From positions 248,001 through 312,000 of the forward strand of contig NZ_BSTX01000001.1 in NCBI RefSeq assembly GCF_030269765.1: 64,000 nt of DNA. The letters are read 5' to 3'. The translations under genes were made by a program, and so were the position numbers. This document shows positions 8,728-16,989 of this stretch, piece by piece (the stretch's first letter is position 1; every line of letters starts with the position of its first letter). Under the pieces are notes generated by a model that made no database searches, was not told where the DNA came from, and saw only the letters and a list, made by a program, of their open reading frames with translations. This DNA is from Actinorhabdospora filicis (GTDB taxonomy: Bacteria; Actinomycetota; Actinomycetes; Mycobacteriales; Micromonosporaceae).

Positions 8728-10075
8728 ATCCGGCCTCCACCCACCAGCGGCCTCCCTCGATGCGCACGAGCAGCGCGCGCCCGTCGGCCAGGCCCAGCTG
8801 GAGGCGGGCGTAGCGGCGGGCGTCGGCGCGCCACCAGCGCTCGGCGACCGGCCAGGGACCCGCCCAGGACGTCACCGCGACCGCACGCGGCTCGCCCATG
8901 GCGCGGAACGAGGCGGGCGCGGCGGTCAGCAGGCAGCGCCCGGTGACCGCGACGGGCTCGCCACGGGCGTCCAGGAGCCGCAGGGACACCGGCTCGTGCG
9001 GCAGGACGGTGGGGCTGGGCGCGGGGAGGCCGCCCGGCCAGGGTTCGGCGGAGGTGTCGGGCAGCGCGTCGGCGGTGTCCCACGTGACGCGGCGGGTGCG
9101 CTCGGCCTCGCCGCGGCCCCCGGCGGGGCGGGCGGTGACCACCGCGTCCGGCCCGAGCAGGCCCTGGACGCGGGTGAGGGCGCGGTGGGCGCGGTCGCGG
9201 CCCTCCCCCGCCTCGCCCCACAGGCCGCCCTGCGTCCCGGAGTAGGGGATGACGTCGTCGGGGACGAGGGTGACGGCGGTGATCCCGGCGGTGGGGCGCG
9301 CGCCGCCGTCGCCGACGGACCCGCCGGTCAGCCACCCGTCGAGCTGCCAGCGGATGCGCTCGGCGATGGCCTGGCCGGTGAGCACGCCGTCGTGCCGCCA
9401 CGTGCGGGTGAGGGTCTCCCCGGCGCCGGTGACGGCCTGCACGATCAGGCGCGTGCAGGCCAGCCCCCGCGCCGACAGGGCGCGCTGGAGGCGCTCGGCG
9501 AGGGCCCGGCCGGTGAACGCGGCGGCGTCCACGCGGTCCACGGGCGGATCGCAGTCGGCGGTGACGGTCAGGTCCGGCGGGGTCTCGCGGGGCACGGTGG
9601 GCCGGGGCGGCTCACCGGCGGCCAAGCGGTGGGCGTGGGCGGCGTCGAAGCCGAAGCGGTCGAGGACGTCGGCGGCGGGCAGCGCGGCGAAGTCGCCGAG
9701 GGTGTAGATCCCCAGGCGGCGCAGGGTCCCCACGAGCCCGGGACGGCCGATGGCGGCGATGTCGGTGCCCGCCAGGAAGTCCGCGTCACCGCCGGGCGGC
9801 ACGACGACCCCGGCGCGCGCGGCCAGCCATCCGGCGAACAGCCCGCCGGCCACGCCCACCCGGCACTCGTGGCCCAGGGCCTCGACCGCCTCGGCCATGC
9901 GCTCGGCGGCGGCCTCCTCACCGCCGTGGAAACGCGCCGCGCCCCGCGCCGGGCACGCCAGCAGCCCCGGGCGCAGGACCTCCACCCCGGCGCAGACCTC
10001 GTCGACGGCGGCGGCGACGGGTTCGAAGTTGTCCCCCACGAGCCAGCCGGGGCACCACAGGACCAGTGACCTCAC
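8720..10075 (-). CDS. imuB: ImuB, Y-family polymerase-like mutasome protein
   Basis: A 451-residue protein related to Y-family polymerases. In the family ImuB is catalytically dead and acts as the hub linking DnaE2 and ImuA' to the beta clamp. Here the first catalytic acidic motif of active Y-family enzymes is replaced by the N-terminal sequence VRSLVLWCPGW, which agrees with inactivity. Helix-hairpin-helix and little-finger regions follow. The GTG at 10075 lies inside the end of the upstream gene (4-bp overlap); the longer in-frame extension upstream is the reading-frame shadow of imuA'. It is coupled to dnaE2 by the 8-bp overlap. Confidence 0.92.
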   Translation of the reverse strand: MRSLVLWCPGWLVGDNFEPVAAAVDEVCAGVEVLRPGLLACPARGAARFHGGEEAAAERMAEAVEALGHECRVGVAGGLFAGWLAARAGVVVPPGGDADFLAGTDIAAIGRPGLVGTLRRLGIYTLGDFAALPAADVLDRFGFDAAHAHRLAAGEPPRPTVPRETPPDLTVTADCDPPVDRVDAAAFTGRALAERLQRALSARGLACTRLIVQAVTGAGETLTRTWRHDGVLTGQAIAERIRWQLDGWLTGGSVGDGGARPTAGITAVTLVPDDVIPYSGTQGGLWGEAGEGRDRAHRALTRVQGLLGPDAVVTARPAGGRGEAERTRRVTWDTADALPDTSAEPWPGGLPAPSPTVLPHEPVSLRLLDARGEPVAVTGRCLLTAAPASFRAMGEPRAVAVTSWAGPWPVAERWWRADARRYARLQLGLADGRALLVRIEGGRWWVEAGYD

Positions 10076-10860
10076 GGCCGCCTCCGCGAGGACAGCGGCA
10101 CCACGTCGGCGACCGGTTCGGCGTGCTCGGGGCCGTGCAGCCGCAGCGTGGTGCGCACCGGGCGTCCACGCACCCGGGAGGAGACCACGATCTCGCGTTC
10201 GCGCAGCCGTCCGCGGCCCTGCCCCAGGCCGCTCCACCGGCCGCCGACCACGCTCAGGACGGCGTCGGCGCCCTCGATGCGCCCGGGCGCCGCGCCGTAC
10301 GGGACGAGGATCGCGCCGCGCTTGCGGGCGCGCGCGGCCAGCCGCCGTCCCGTCACGCCCCCCAGGCCCTGCGGGACGTGCACGGCGACGACGTCGAAGC
10401 CGTCCAGCAGCGCCGAGGCGACCTCGGCCCACTTCGCGCCCGGCTCGGGGACCAGCGCCAGCCGCTCCCCCGCCACGCCCGCCTCGGCGACCGCCCGCGC
10501 GGGCAGGTCGCCGGTGCCGCCGACGACACCGCACCACGCGCCGGCCCCGGACGGGCCCGACAGCAGCGCGAGCAGCAGCGACGTCATGCCCGGGACCTCG
10601 CCCGCCGCGACGCCCACGACCGAGCCGCGCCGCAGCACACGCCACGGCAGCAGCGAGGTGAGGCCCTCGCGCACCGGCAGGCCGTCCTCTTGCGGGACGG
10701 TCCCCAGGTCGCTGGCGCGGCGCACGCCGGGCAGCTCCGGCACCGGCGCGGCCGCCAGCGCGAGAGAGCCATGTGTCTCTTGAAGAGCACGCACCACCGC
10801 GAGACGCGGTCTGGACAACGAAAACCACCGAATCCGGCGCGCGCACGGACATGCGCGCAC
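10072..10860 (-). CDS. imuA': ImuA', RecA-like mutasome protein
   Basis: A 262-residue protein in the position and size of actinobacterial ImuA' (Rv3395c type), a distant RecA-fold protein needed for DnaE2-dependent mutagenesis. Visible features are SLLPWRVLRRGSVVGVAAGEVPGM, which aligns with the degenerate Walker A region, then alternating strands ending in a basic C-terminus. The classical GxxxxGKT loop is absent, as expected for the family. The ATG at 10860 has AAGGG just upstream. A TTG at 10818 with GGTGG before it would remove 14 basic residues and is a reasonable alternative. The stop overlaps the imuB start by 4 bp. Confidence 0.85.
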   Translation of the reverse strand: MRACPCARRIRWFSLSRPRLAVVRALQETHGSLALAAAPVPELPGVRRASDLGTVPQEDGLPVREGLTSLLPWRVLRRGSVVGVAAGEVPGMTSLLLALLSGPSGAGAWCGVVGGTGDLPARAVAEAGVAGERLALVPEPGAKWAEVASALLDGFDVVAVHVPQGLGGVTGRRLAARARKRGAILVPYGAAPGRIEGADAVLSVVGGRWSGLGQGRGRLREREIVVSSRVRGRPVRTTLRLHGPEHAEPVADVVPLSSRRRP

Positions 10861-10921
10861 CCTTCACCTCGCGGCCCTTCCCGCCGCGACGACTTCCCTG
10901 CCGGCGAACCCCCTTCTCCCG

Positions 10922-11356
10922 CTACCCCCGCCCGAGCCCGAGGACCTCGGCGACGACGACGGCGAAACGGTCGGCGTCGCGCACCAGGTCATCGGCCTCC
11001 TTGGCGGTGACCACGTGCGAGACGCCCGCCTGCGCGGCGGCCCGCTTCTGCGCGGTCAGGGAGAAGAAATCGGCCCATTCCCGCAGCTCCGGGGCCACTT
11101 CGGCGAGCAGCATCCACACGTTGCGGGGCCGGGACCGGCGTCCGGGCGCCGGACGCGCCCTCGCGGCCAGCACCGCGGCGGCGGCGCGCAGGGCGGCCAG
11201 GTGCGCGGTGGCGTACCGGAGCCCCTCGTGCGGCTCGTCCACGGCGTCGCTGAGCCCGCGGCGGGCCAGGATGAGAAGTTCGAGCGGGGACCGGGTCGGC
11301 AAGGTGTGCGCCGGGACGGCCAGCTCGGTGTGCGCGTCGGCATAGGCGGTACTCAA
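10922..11356 (-). CDS. SAV_6107-family HEPN-domain protein
   Basis: A 144-residue helical protein matching the SAV_6107-type HEPN family that commonly lies next to imuA'-imuB in actinomycetes. Recognisable are ELLILARRGLSDA near residue 24, RYATAHLAALRAAAAVLAAR and AKEADDLVRDADRF near the C-terminus. The best start is a TTG at 11356, preceded by AGGGGGA at good spacing; the in-frame extension upstream has no homology-like sequence. It is the first gene of the mutasome unit, 61 bp before imuA'. HEPN proteins can be RNases or nucleotidyltransferase partners, but no RxxxxH catalytic motif is evident, so a structural or regulatory role is likelier. Confidence 0.82.
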   Translation of the reverse strand: MSTAYADAHTELAVPAHTLPTRSPLELLILARRGLSDAVDEPHEGLRYATAHLAALRAAAAVLAARARPAPGRRSRPRNVWMLLAEVAPELREWADFFSLTAQKRAAAQAGVSHVVTAKEADDLVRDADRFAVVVAEVLGLGRG

Positions 11357-11611
11357 CGAAGGGTCCCCCTGTCTGAGGCTGAGACGGATGACAGGTTTGC
11401 GGCGGACCGTGCCGGCGGCCGGATGCAGCTCTTCCCCGAGGGACGACTGGAGTGGACCCTCAGCTACATCCGGCCGCGGCGGGCCCCGGCCCACCCGGGG
11501 TCGGTGGGAAGGCGGACCGGGGCACGTCTTGGCACGGCTCACCGTGGCACCGGAGGCGGCTTTCGAGGATCGGCCCGCGACAGCTTCTCCTCGACCCTTC
11601 CCCCGGCAGGC

Positions 11612-11631
11612 GTTCGAACCGTTGTTCGAAC
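11612..11631. promoter_or_regulatory. LexA (SOS) box 1
   Basis: GTTCGAACCGTTGTTCGAAC contains TTCGAAC-N4-GTTCGAA, a perfect dyad matching the Gram-positive/actinobacterial LexA consensus CGAAC-N4-GTTCG. It lies 256 bp upstream of the HEPN gene and 89 bp upstream of the divergent epimerase-like gene. Confidence 0.88.
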
Positions 11632-11675
11632 ACTTCGATAGTAAACCTCGCACACGCCCGGTTGGCAAGCAACAC

Positions 11676-11691
11676 GCGAACATTCGTTCGA
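11676..11691. promoter_or_regulatory. LexA (SOS) box 2
   Basis: GCGAACATTCGTTCGA holds CGAAC-ATTC-GTTCG, again a full match to the LexA consensus. It ends 28 bp before the ATG of the epimerase-like gene. It overlaps one arm of another 8-bp inverted repeat (TCGAGCTT at 11688-11695, AAGCTCGA at 11707-11714). The position suggests that the epimerase-like gene itself is under SOS control. Confidence 0.85.
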
Positions 11692-11719
11692 GCTTTTTCC
11701 GAACGTAAGCTCGATCACC

Positions 11720-12649
11720 ATGCGCGTCCTCGTCACCGGCGGCGCCGGCTTCGTCGGCTCCACACTCGTCCCGATGCTCCTGGCCGACGGCCATCACGTG
11801 CGCGTCCTCGACGTCCTCCGATACGGAGGCCAAGGGCTCCTCGCCGCCGCCGCGCACCCCAACTTCGAGTTCGTCAACGGCGACGTCTGCGACGAGGAGA
11901 CCATCGCCACCGCCCTCACCGGCGCCGACGCGATCGTCCACCTCGCCGCGATCGTCGGCTACCCGGCGTGCAAAAAGGACCCCCAGCTCGCCACCCGCGT
12001 CAACGTCGAAGGCACCCACGCGCTGCTCGCCCACCGGCGGCCCGACCAGAAGATCGTCTACGCCTCCACCGGATCCATCTACGGACGCGTCCCCGACTAC
12101 CTGTGCCACGAAGGGACGCCACTGGCGCCGATCACGCTGTACGGGGAGACGAAGGCCACCGCCGAGCGGGCCGTGCTGGCCGCGGGGAACGCGGTGGCGT
12201 TCCGGTACGCGACGGCGTTCGGGGTGTCACCGCGGATGCGGCTGGACCTGCTGCCGAACGAGTTCGCCTACCAGGCGGTGGCGAACCGGAGCCTGATCGT
12301 TTATGAGCGGAGCTTCAAGCGGACGTTCCTGCATGTCTCGGACCTGGCGCGGTCGATGGTGTGGGCATTGCGGACATGGGACGCGGTGGTGGACGACGCG
12401 TACAACGTGGGGAGTGAGGACATGAACCTCACCAAGGAGGACCTGGCGCGGAAGCTGCTGGAGCACGTGGATTACTACCTGCACTTCGCGGAGGTGGGGA
12501 GCGATGCGGACATGCGGGACTATGAGGTGTCGTACGCGAAGATCCGGGGGAAGGGGTTCCGGCCGCGGGTGGGGATGGAGGAGGGGCTGGCGGAGTTGGT
12601 GAGGGCGGTGAGGTTGATCGAGTTCCGGAGTCCTTATGGGAATGTTTAG
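11720..12649 (+). CDS. NAD-dependent epimerase/dehydratase (extended SDR)
   Basis: A 309-residue extended short-chain dehydrogenase/reductase. The dinucleotide-binding motif TGGAGFVGS is at residues 6-14, an acidic residue ends the second strand (VLDV), and the catalytic pair is YGETK, preceded by the serine/threonine region STGSIYG. Such enzymes epimerise or dehydrate sugar nucleotides; the substrate is not evident. No Shine-Dalgarno sequence precedes the ATG, so a leaderless or short-leader transcript is possible. LexA box 2 ends 28 bp upstream. Codon choice changes within the gene: the first ~400 bases prefer C-ending codons, the remainder G-ending ones with more T. Confidence 0.88.
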   Translation: MRVLVTGGAGFVGSTLVPMLLADGHHVRVLDVLRYGGQGLLAAAAHPNFEFVNGDVCDEETIATALTGADAIVHLAAIVGYPACKKDPQLATRVNVEGTHALLAHRRPDQKIVYASTGSIYGRVPDYLCHEGTPLAPITLYGETKATAERAVLAAGNAVAFRYATAFGVSPRMRLDLLPNEFAYQAVANRSLIVYERSFKRTFLHVSDLARSMVWALRTWDAVVDDAYNVGSEDMNLTKEDLARKLLEHVDYYLHFAEVGSDADMRDYEVSYAKIRGKGFRPRVGMEEGLAELVRAVRLIEFRSPYGNV

Positions 12650-12883
12650 GGGGGTTGTCTCGCGCGGCTTCACCACCTTCACCCCTGGTTCGCCCATCTC
12701 CCTTCTCGTCTCGCCCCCACGGATCGCCCGTCTGCTCTTCCCTGTGTTGGCGCTGGTTTCCCATCACCCTCTGGTCAGGGGTTTCACCCCTGGGACCCGA
12801 CCAGGGGTGCGGCCCCTGGACGCCGGACCTCTCTCGGGAGGCTCCACCCGCGTTCGGCCTTTGCGACGGTGAACGATGAACCC

Positions 12884-12920
12884 CGGGGTGTCAAGACGAA
12901 GAGCATGTCTTGACACCCCG
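12884..12920. terminator. Perfect 14-bp hairpin, likely terminator
   Basis: The arms are CGGGGTGTCAAGAC and its exact complement, with a 9-nt loop. There is no T-tract. The site is 235 bp past the epimerase stop, in the convergent gap, so it may end read-through transcripts; it could also be a structured RNA element. Confidence 0.5.
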
Positions 12921-13045
12921 AGAACCCTCGTTCCAGGACACGTCCGGCCGACCGAGGGAGGATCCTCTCCTATCCCGAGACAGCTTCAGCGGATCTGGTC
13001 ACGGGGTCGTGTTGTCGTGCGGCTTACGGGCCGTCTCGGTGCGGC

Positions 13046-13180
13046 TCTAAAACAACAGGCTCTCGTGCCCACCCGGCCTTTGACCCCGTTGCCCGCCAGT
13101 CACTGCGCCCGGGTCTAAAACAACAAGCCGGTTCCCCACCCGGGTTCTGACCCCGTAGCCAGCCAATCACCTTGCCCGGG
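13046..13180. repeat. Two-copy 68-bp direct repeat
   Basis: Imperfect copies at 13046-13113 and 13114-13180 both start TCTAAAACAACA, continue through a CCCACCCGG-type block and a TGACCCCGT block, and end in GCCCGGG. The AT-rich head is unusual for this genome. There is no associated open frame. Confidence 0.65.
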
Positions 13181-13261
13181 TTAGTTCCCTCGCACCGCGC
13201 TTTGCATCGCACCCGGCTCAGCTATGCGTCACTGGCTCTCCTGTCCTGCACTCGGGTGTGC

Positions 13262-13295
13262 GAAGAGGGCCGCCCCTGTCGGGACGGCCCTCTTC
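13262..13295 (-). terminator. Terminator of the secDF unit
   Basis: The arms are GAAGAGGGCCG and its exact complement with an internal CCC/GGG pairing. It starts 40 bp beyond the secF stop on the minus strand. Confidence 0.75.
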
Positions 13296-13334
13296 TTCTC
13301 GCTTTGCCTTGCTCTTGCTCTTGTGCCCTTGTCG

Positions 13335-14456
13335 CTAGAGCTTCCGCGCCTTGCGCTTGCGCGTGTCGGGGCGGGCGCCCGGGCGGGGGGCGACGCTGGC
13401 GACGGGGATTGCGTCCTCTTCCGTCTCGTCGTCGGTGGCGGCGGCTTCGGCGGCTGCCTTTTCGCCTGCGACGCGGCGCTTTTCCACGACCTTCTTCGCG
13501 TGGTCGCGGACGCGGGGCTCGCGCATCTTCAGGTCGACCAGGACCGGGGTGGCCAGGAAGATCGACGAGTAGGTGCCGGTGAGCATGCCGACGAACAGGA
13601 CGAGGGCGAGGTCCTTCAGGGTGCCGACGCCGAGGATGCCGACGCCGACGAACAGGAGGCCTGCCACGGGGAGGAGACCGATGAGGGAGGTGTTGATCGA
13701 GCGCATCAGCGTCTCGTTCAGCGCCTTGTTCGCGGCCTCGGGGTAGCTGAAGCGGGTCTCGTTCAGCAGGCCCTTCGTGTTCTCCTGCACCCGGTCGAAC
13801 ACTACGACGGTGTCATATAGCGAGTAACCGAGGATCGTCAGGAGGCCGACCACCGTGCCGGGGGTGACCTCGAATCCGACGAGGGAGAAGACTCCGGCGG
13901 TGAGGGCGACGTCGTGGACGAGGGCGACGAGGGCGGCGATCGCCATCTTCGGCTCGAAGCGGAGCCAGAGGTAGGCCGCGACCAGGACGAGGAACACCGC
14001 GAGGGCGACCAGGGCCTGACGGGACACGCTCTTGCCCCACGAGGAGCTGACCTCGGACACGCCGATGTCGGACGAGGGCACCTTCAGCGCGTCGGCCATG
14101 GCGCCGCGGGCCTTCTGGCTGTCGGCGTCGCTGAGGGGGCCGGTCTTCAGGACGTACTTGGCCTGGTCGCCGGTACCGGCGACCTGGGCCGACTCCACCT
14201 CGACGCCGCTGTTCTCGACGGCCTTCTGGGCGTCTTCGAGGCTGGTGCCGGCGGGCGCGTGGACGGTGAACTGGTTACCACCGGCGAACTCGACGCCCAG
14301 GTTGAAGCCCTTGATCGCCATGCTGCCGACGATGATGACCATGAGCACCAGCGACACCAGGTACCAGACCTTGCGGCGGCCGACGATGTCGAAGTGGGTG
14401 TCGCCGCTGTAGAGCTGCTTCCACACGCTGCGGCGAGGGGTCGAAACATCCGACAT
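13335..14456 (-). CDS. secF: Protein translocase subunit SecF
   Basis: A 373-residue inner-membrane protein that works with SecD to pull secreted proteins through SecYEG using the proton gradient. It has an N-terminal helix (residues ~28-50), the SecF signature GVEFAGGNQF, a periplasmic-equivalent P1-like domain, then five membrane helices ending with the conserved GYSLYDTVVVFDRVQEN segment. A charged tail of about 50 residues (repeated EAAATDDETEED-type acidic then basic sequence) follows. It starts 4 bp after the secD stop, so it is co-transcribed and probably coupled. Confidence 0.97.
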   Translation of the reverse strand: MSDVSTPRRSVWKQLYSGDTHFDIVGRRKVWYLVSLVLMVIIVGSMAIKGFNLGVEFAGGNQFTVHAPAGTSLEDAQKAVENSGVEVESAQVAGTGDQAKYVLKTGPLSDADSQKARGAMADALKVPSSDIGVSEVSSSWGKSVSRQALVALAVFLVLVAAYLWLRFEPKMAIAALVALVHDVALTAGVFSLVGFEVTPGTVVGLLTILGYSLYDTVVVFDRVQENTKGLLNETRFSYPEAANKALNETLMRSINTSLIGLLPVAGLLFVGVGILGVGTLKDLALVLFVGMLTGTYSSIFLATPVLVDLKMREPRVRDHAKKVVEKRRVAGEKAAAEAAATDDETEEDAIPVASVAPRPGARPDTRKRKARKL

Positions 14457-14460
14457 TGCG

Positions 14461-16257
14461 TCAGCTCTCCTTCGTGCGCACGGCGCCGGGCACCCGGCGG
14501 CGGCTGGCGCCCAGACCGGCCAGGCGCGTCGAGCCCATCAGCCTGGTGCGGGACAGCCAGGCGACGAGGGGGTGGGTGAAGAGGAAGACCACCGCGATGT
14601 CCATGATCGTGGACAGGCCCAGGGTGAAGGCGAAGCCGCGGACGGCGCCGATCGCCAGGAAGTAGAGCACGACCGCGGCGAGCATGGACACCGTGTTGGC
14701 GGACATGATCGTGCGGCGGGCCAGGGCCCACGCGCGCGGGACGGCGCTGCGGACCGAGCGGCCTTCCTTGACCTCGTCCTTCAATCGTTCGAAGAAGACG
14801 ACGAAGGAGTCGGCGGTGATGCCGATGGCGACGATGAAACCGGTGATGCCGGCCAATGTCAGCGTGAAGCCCATCTGCTTGCCCAGCAAGGAGATCGACG
14901 GGTAGATCAGCGCGGCCGAGGCCGCCAGGCTGGCGATGACCACCAGGCCGAGGAGGCGGTAGTACACCAGGCAGTAGACGATGACGAGCGCGACGCCGAT
15001 GAAACCGGCGAGCAGGCCGCCCTCCATCTGCGAGGTGCCCAGGGTCGGGCTGACCTCTTCGATGGTGAGGACCTTGAACGCGATCGGCAGGGCGCCGTAC
15101 TTCAGCTGCTCGGCGAGGAGCTTGGCGTCGGTGGCGCGGAAGTTGCCGGTGATCTGCGCCGAGCTCGACATGACGCTCTGGATCGTCGGGTCGGAGACCA
15201 CGAGGTTGTCCAGGACGATGGCGACCTGCTTACCGACGGTCGCGGTGGTCAGGGCCTGCCACTTGTCGGCGCCCTGGCCGGTGAACTCCATGTTCACCAT
15301 CCACGAGCCGGGGTTCTGCGAGTCGGGGCCGGAACCGGCGTTCGACACGTCCTCACCGACGACCTTCGCCACGTCCAGCTTGGACTTGACGTAGTAGGCC
15401 AGGCCGTTCTTGGCCTTGCTCGACTCGGGCTTGTTGCAGGCGATGACCTGCTGGTCGGTGGCCGAGATGGAACCCGGGGGACGCCCGTTCAGCTGCTTGC
15501 AGGTGATCGTCGGCACGTTGTACTGGATGCCGATCGGCAGGGCCGCGATCTCTTCGGAGCTCAGCTCGCCGAAGGGCTTGAAGATCTCCATCGACGCCGG
15601 GTCGTTCGGCGGCTGGGTCAGCGACTCGGCCTGCGCGTACAGCTCGGTGCCGACCTTCTCGGCGATGGCCTTGCGCGCGGCCTCCACGTCGGCGCTGACC
15701 GCCGGGGGCTTCGTCTCACCGGTCGTGGGGTTGTCGCCCGCGCCCGCAGAGGAGGAAGAGGAAGGGTCCGAGCCGTCGCCGGGGCTGGCCGAGGGCGAGC
15801 CGCTGGCGTTGGGGTCGGTGACCTCTTCGGGGTTGTCGGCGGCCTGCGTCTGCGACAGCACCTCGCGGAAGCGGAGGGTCGCGGGGTCACCGACCTTGCG
15901 GAGCTGCTCCGGGTCGGTGTCCTTGCCGGCGACGTTGACCACGATGTTGTTGGCGCCCTGGACGACGATCTCGGGCTCGGCGACGCCGGTGCCGTTGACG
16001 CGGTCGTCGATGATCTGGCGCGCCTGCTCCATGCGGTCGTTGTCGGGGGTCGACCCGTCGGGCATGTTCGCCTCAAGGGTCATGCTGATGCCGCCCTGCA
16101 GGTCCAGGCCCAGCTTCGGCGTCGGGAACTTCCATCCCGCCCCGCCCACCGCGATGAGCCACAGCACCAGCAGCAAGGCACCGAAGGCGAAGAAATATGG
16201 GAACACCTTCAGCCGAGTCTGGAGGGGTCCCGAAGGTCCACGAGCCACGGTCGTCAT
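14461..16257 (-). CDS. secD: Protein translocase subunit SecD
   Basis: A 598-residue partner of SecF. An N-terminal membrane helix (residues ~19-42) is followed by the diagnostic LGLDLQGGISM motif, the large external P1 domain, and a C-terminal five-helix membrane module with GLLAGFIGVALVIVYCLVYY and GITADSFVVFFERLKDE. Between residues ~140 and 180 is a Ser/Gly/Pro/Asp-rich insertion that looks disordered; such insertions are common in actinobacterial SecD. The start has AGGAGA upstream. It follows yajC in the conserved order yajC-secD-secF. Confidence 0.97.
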   Translation of the reverse strand: MTTVARGPSGPLQTRLKVFPYFFAFGALLLVLWLIAVGGAGWKFPTPKLGLDLQGGISMTLEANMPDGSTPDNDRMEQARQIIDDRVNGTGVAEPEIVVQGANNIVVNVAGKDTDPEQLRKVGDPATLRFREVLSQTQAADNPEEVTDPNASGSPSASPGDGSDPSSSSSAGAGDNPTTGETKPPAVSADVEAARKAIAEKVGTELYAQAESLTQPPNDPASMEIFKPFGELSSEEIAALPIGIQYNVPTITCKQLNGRPPGSISATDQQVIACNKPESSKAKNGLAYYVKSKLDVAKVVGEDVSNAGSGPDSQNPGSWMVNMEFTGQGADKWQALTTATVGKQVAIVLDNLVVSDPTIQSVMSSSAQITGNFRATDAKLLAEQLKYGALPIAFKVLTIEEVSPTLGTSQMEGGLLAGFIGVALVIVYCLVYYRLLGLVVIASLAASAALIYPSISLLGKQMGFTLTLAGITGFIVAIGITADSFVVFFERLKDEVKEGRSVRSAVPRAWALARRTIMSANTVSMLAAVVLYFLAIGAVRGFAFTLGLSTIMDIAVVFLFTHPLVAWLSRTRLMGSTRLAGLGASRRRVPGAVRTKES

Positions 16258-16414
16258 CTCTCCTTGCTGCGATTCGGGTCGCGTACGCCGGAACAGGCCG
16301 CGCCGCCACCCGTCGCCGGGTGGGCGGCCCGTCCGTGCTCATACTGCGTTCGTCGACGCGGGGGTCGGCGCCTGGCCATCTTGGGGTGGACCGGCGAACG
16401 AGCACGTAACCGGA

Positions 16415-16437
16415 CGCTACGGGGAGTAACCGTAGCG
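16415..16437 (-). terminator. Hairpin between yajC and secD
   Basis: CGCTACGG pairs with CCGTAGCG over a 7-nt loop, 9 bp after the yajC stop. With no T-tract it could attenuate transcription into secD or stabilise the yajC message end. Confidence 0.45.
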
Positions 16438-16445
16438 CGCCGGAT

Positions 16446-16844
16446 TCAGTTCTTCTTGGCGGTGCTTTCGTCGTTCGTCTCTTCGACGCTCGCCACCGTC
16501 TCCTCGTTGCCCGACTCGGCGTCTTCTTCGGCCTCTTCGGCCACGTCGTCGGTGTTCTCGGACGGCAGCACCCGGCCGATCGCCTGACGTGCGAAAACGA
16601 CCTGCACGCCGTCGGAGATCTCCAGGGTGACGGTCTCATCGTCATTGGCGATGATGGTGCCGTGCAGCCCGCCGATGGTGACGATCCGGGTGCCGGGGCC
16701 GGCCGCCTGCTGCATCTCCTGCTGTTCGCGCTGCCGCTTCTTCTGCGGACGGATCATGAAGAAGTACATGGCGACGAACATGAGGGCCAGCAGGCCCCAG
16801 ATGAGGAAGTTACCTCCGCCAGCGGCGGATTCGGCAAGAAGCAC
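16446..16844 (-). CDS. yajC: Preprotein translocase subunit YajC
   Basis: A 132-residue single-pass protein of the SecDF-YajC complex. The N-terminal helix (residues ~12-32) is followed at once by the signature FFMIRPQKKRQREQQEM and a small beta-rich domain with GTRIVTIGGLHG. The C-terminal ~40 residues are strongly acidic. The order ruvB-yajC-secD-secF is the conserved actinobacterial one. Confidence 0.95.
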   Translation of the reverse strand: MLLAESAAGGGNFLIWGLLALMFVAMYFFMIRPQKKRQREQQEMQQAAGPGTRIVTIGGLHGTIIANDDETVTLEISDGVQVVFARQAIGRVLPSENTDDVAEEAEEDAESGNEETVASVEETNDESTAKKN

Positions 16845-16989
16845 GATGAGCCTTTCGAGCGAACTCGATGATTACGAACGATCGCGGGAAGTCTAGTCGC
16901 TCGCGATTTGCGCGTTTGAAGCGACACGGGTCACAGCTTCGCCACGATTACCACGGGCGGCGCCCATGCACCCGGCGAACGCGTGAATC

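Larger units (their letters stand above)
12650..13334. other. Gene-free convergent region with hairpins and repeats
   Basis: This 685-bp gap lies between the convergent epimerase-like and secF genes. I see no credible gene. It holds CAGGGG/CCCCTG and CCAGGGG/CCCCTGG hairpins (12776-12792 and 12801-12819), a long perfect hairpin, a 68-bp duplicated unit and the secF terminator, listed separately. Confidence 0.6.

Noticed and set aside
12650..12900. Small genes starting at 12636 or 12655
   Set aside because: Short frames end in the hairpin region, lack ribosome-binding sites and overlap inverted repeats.
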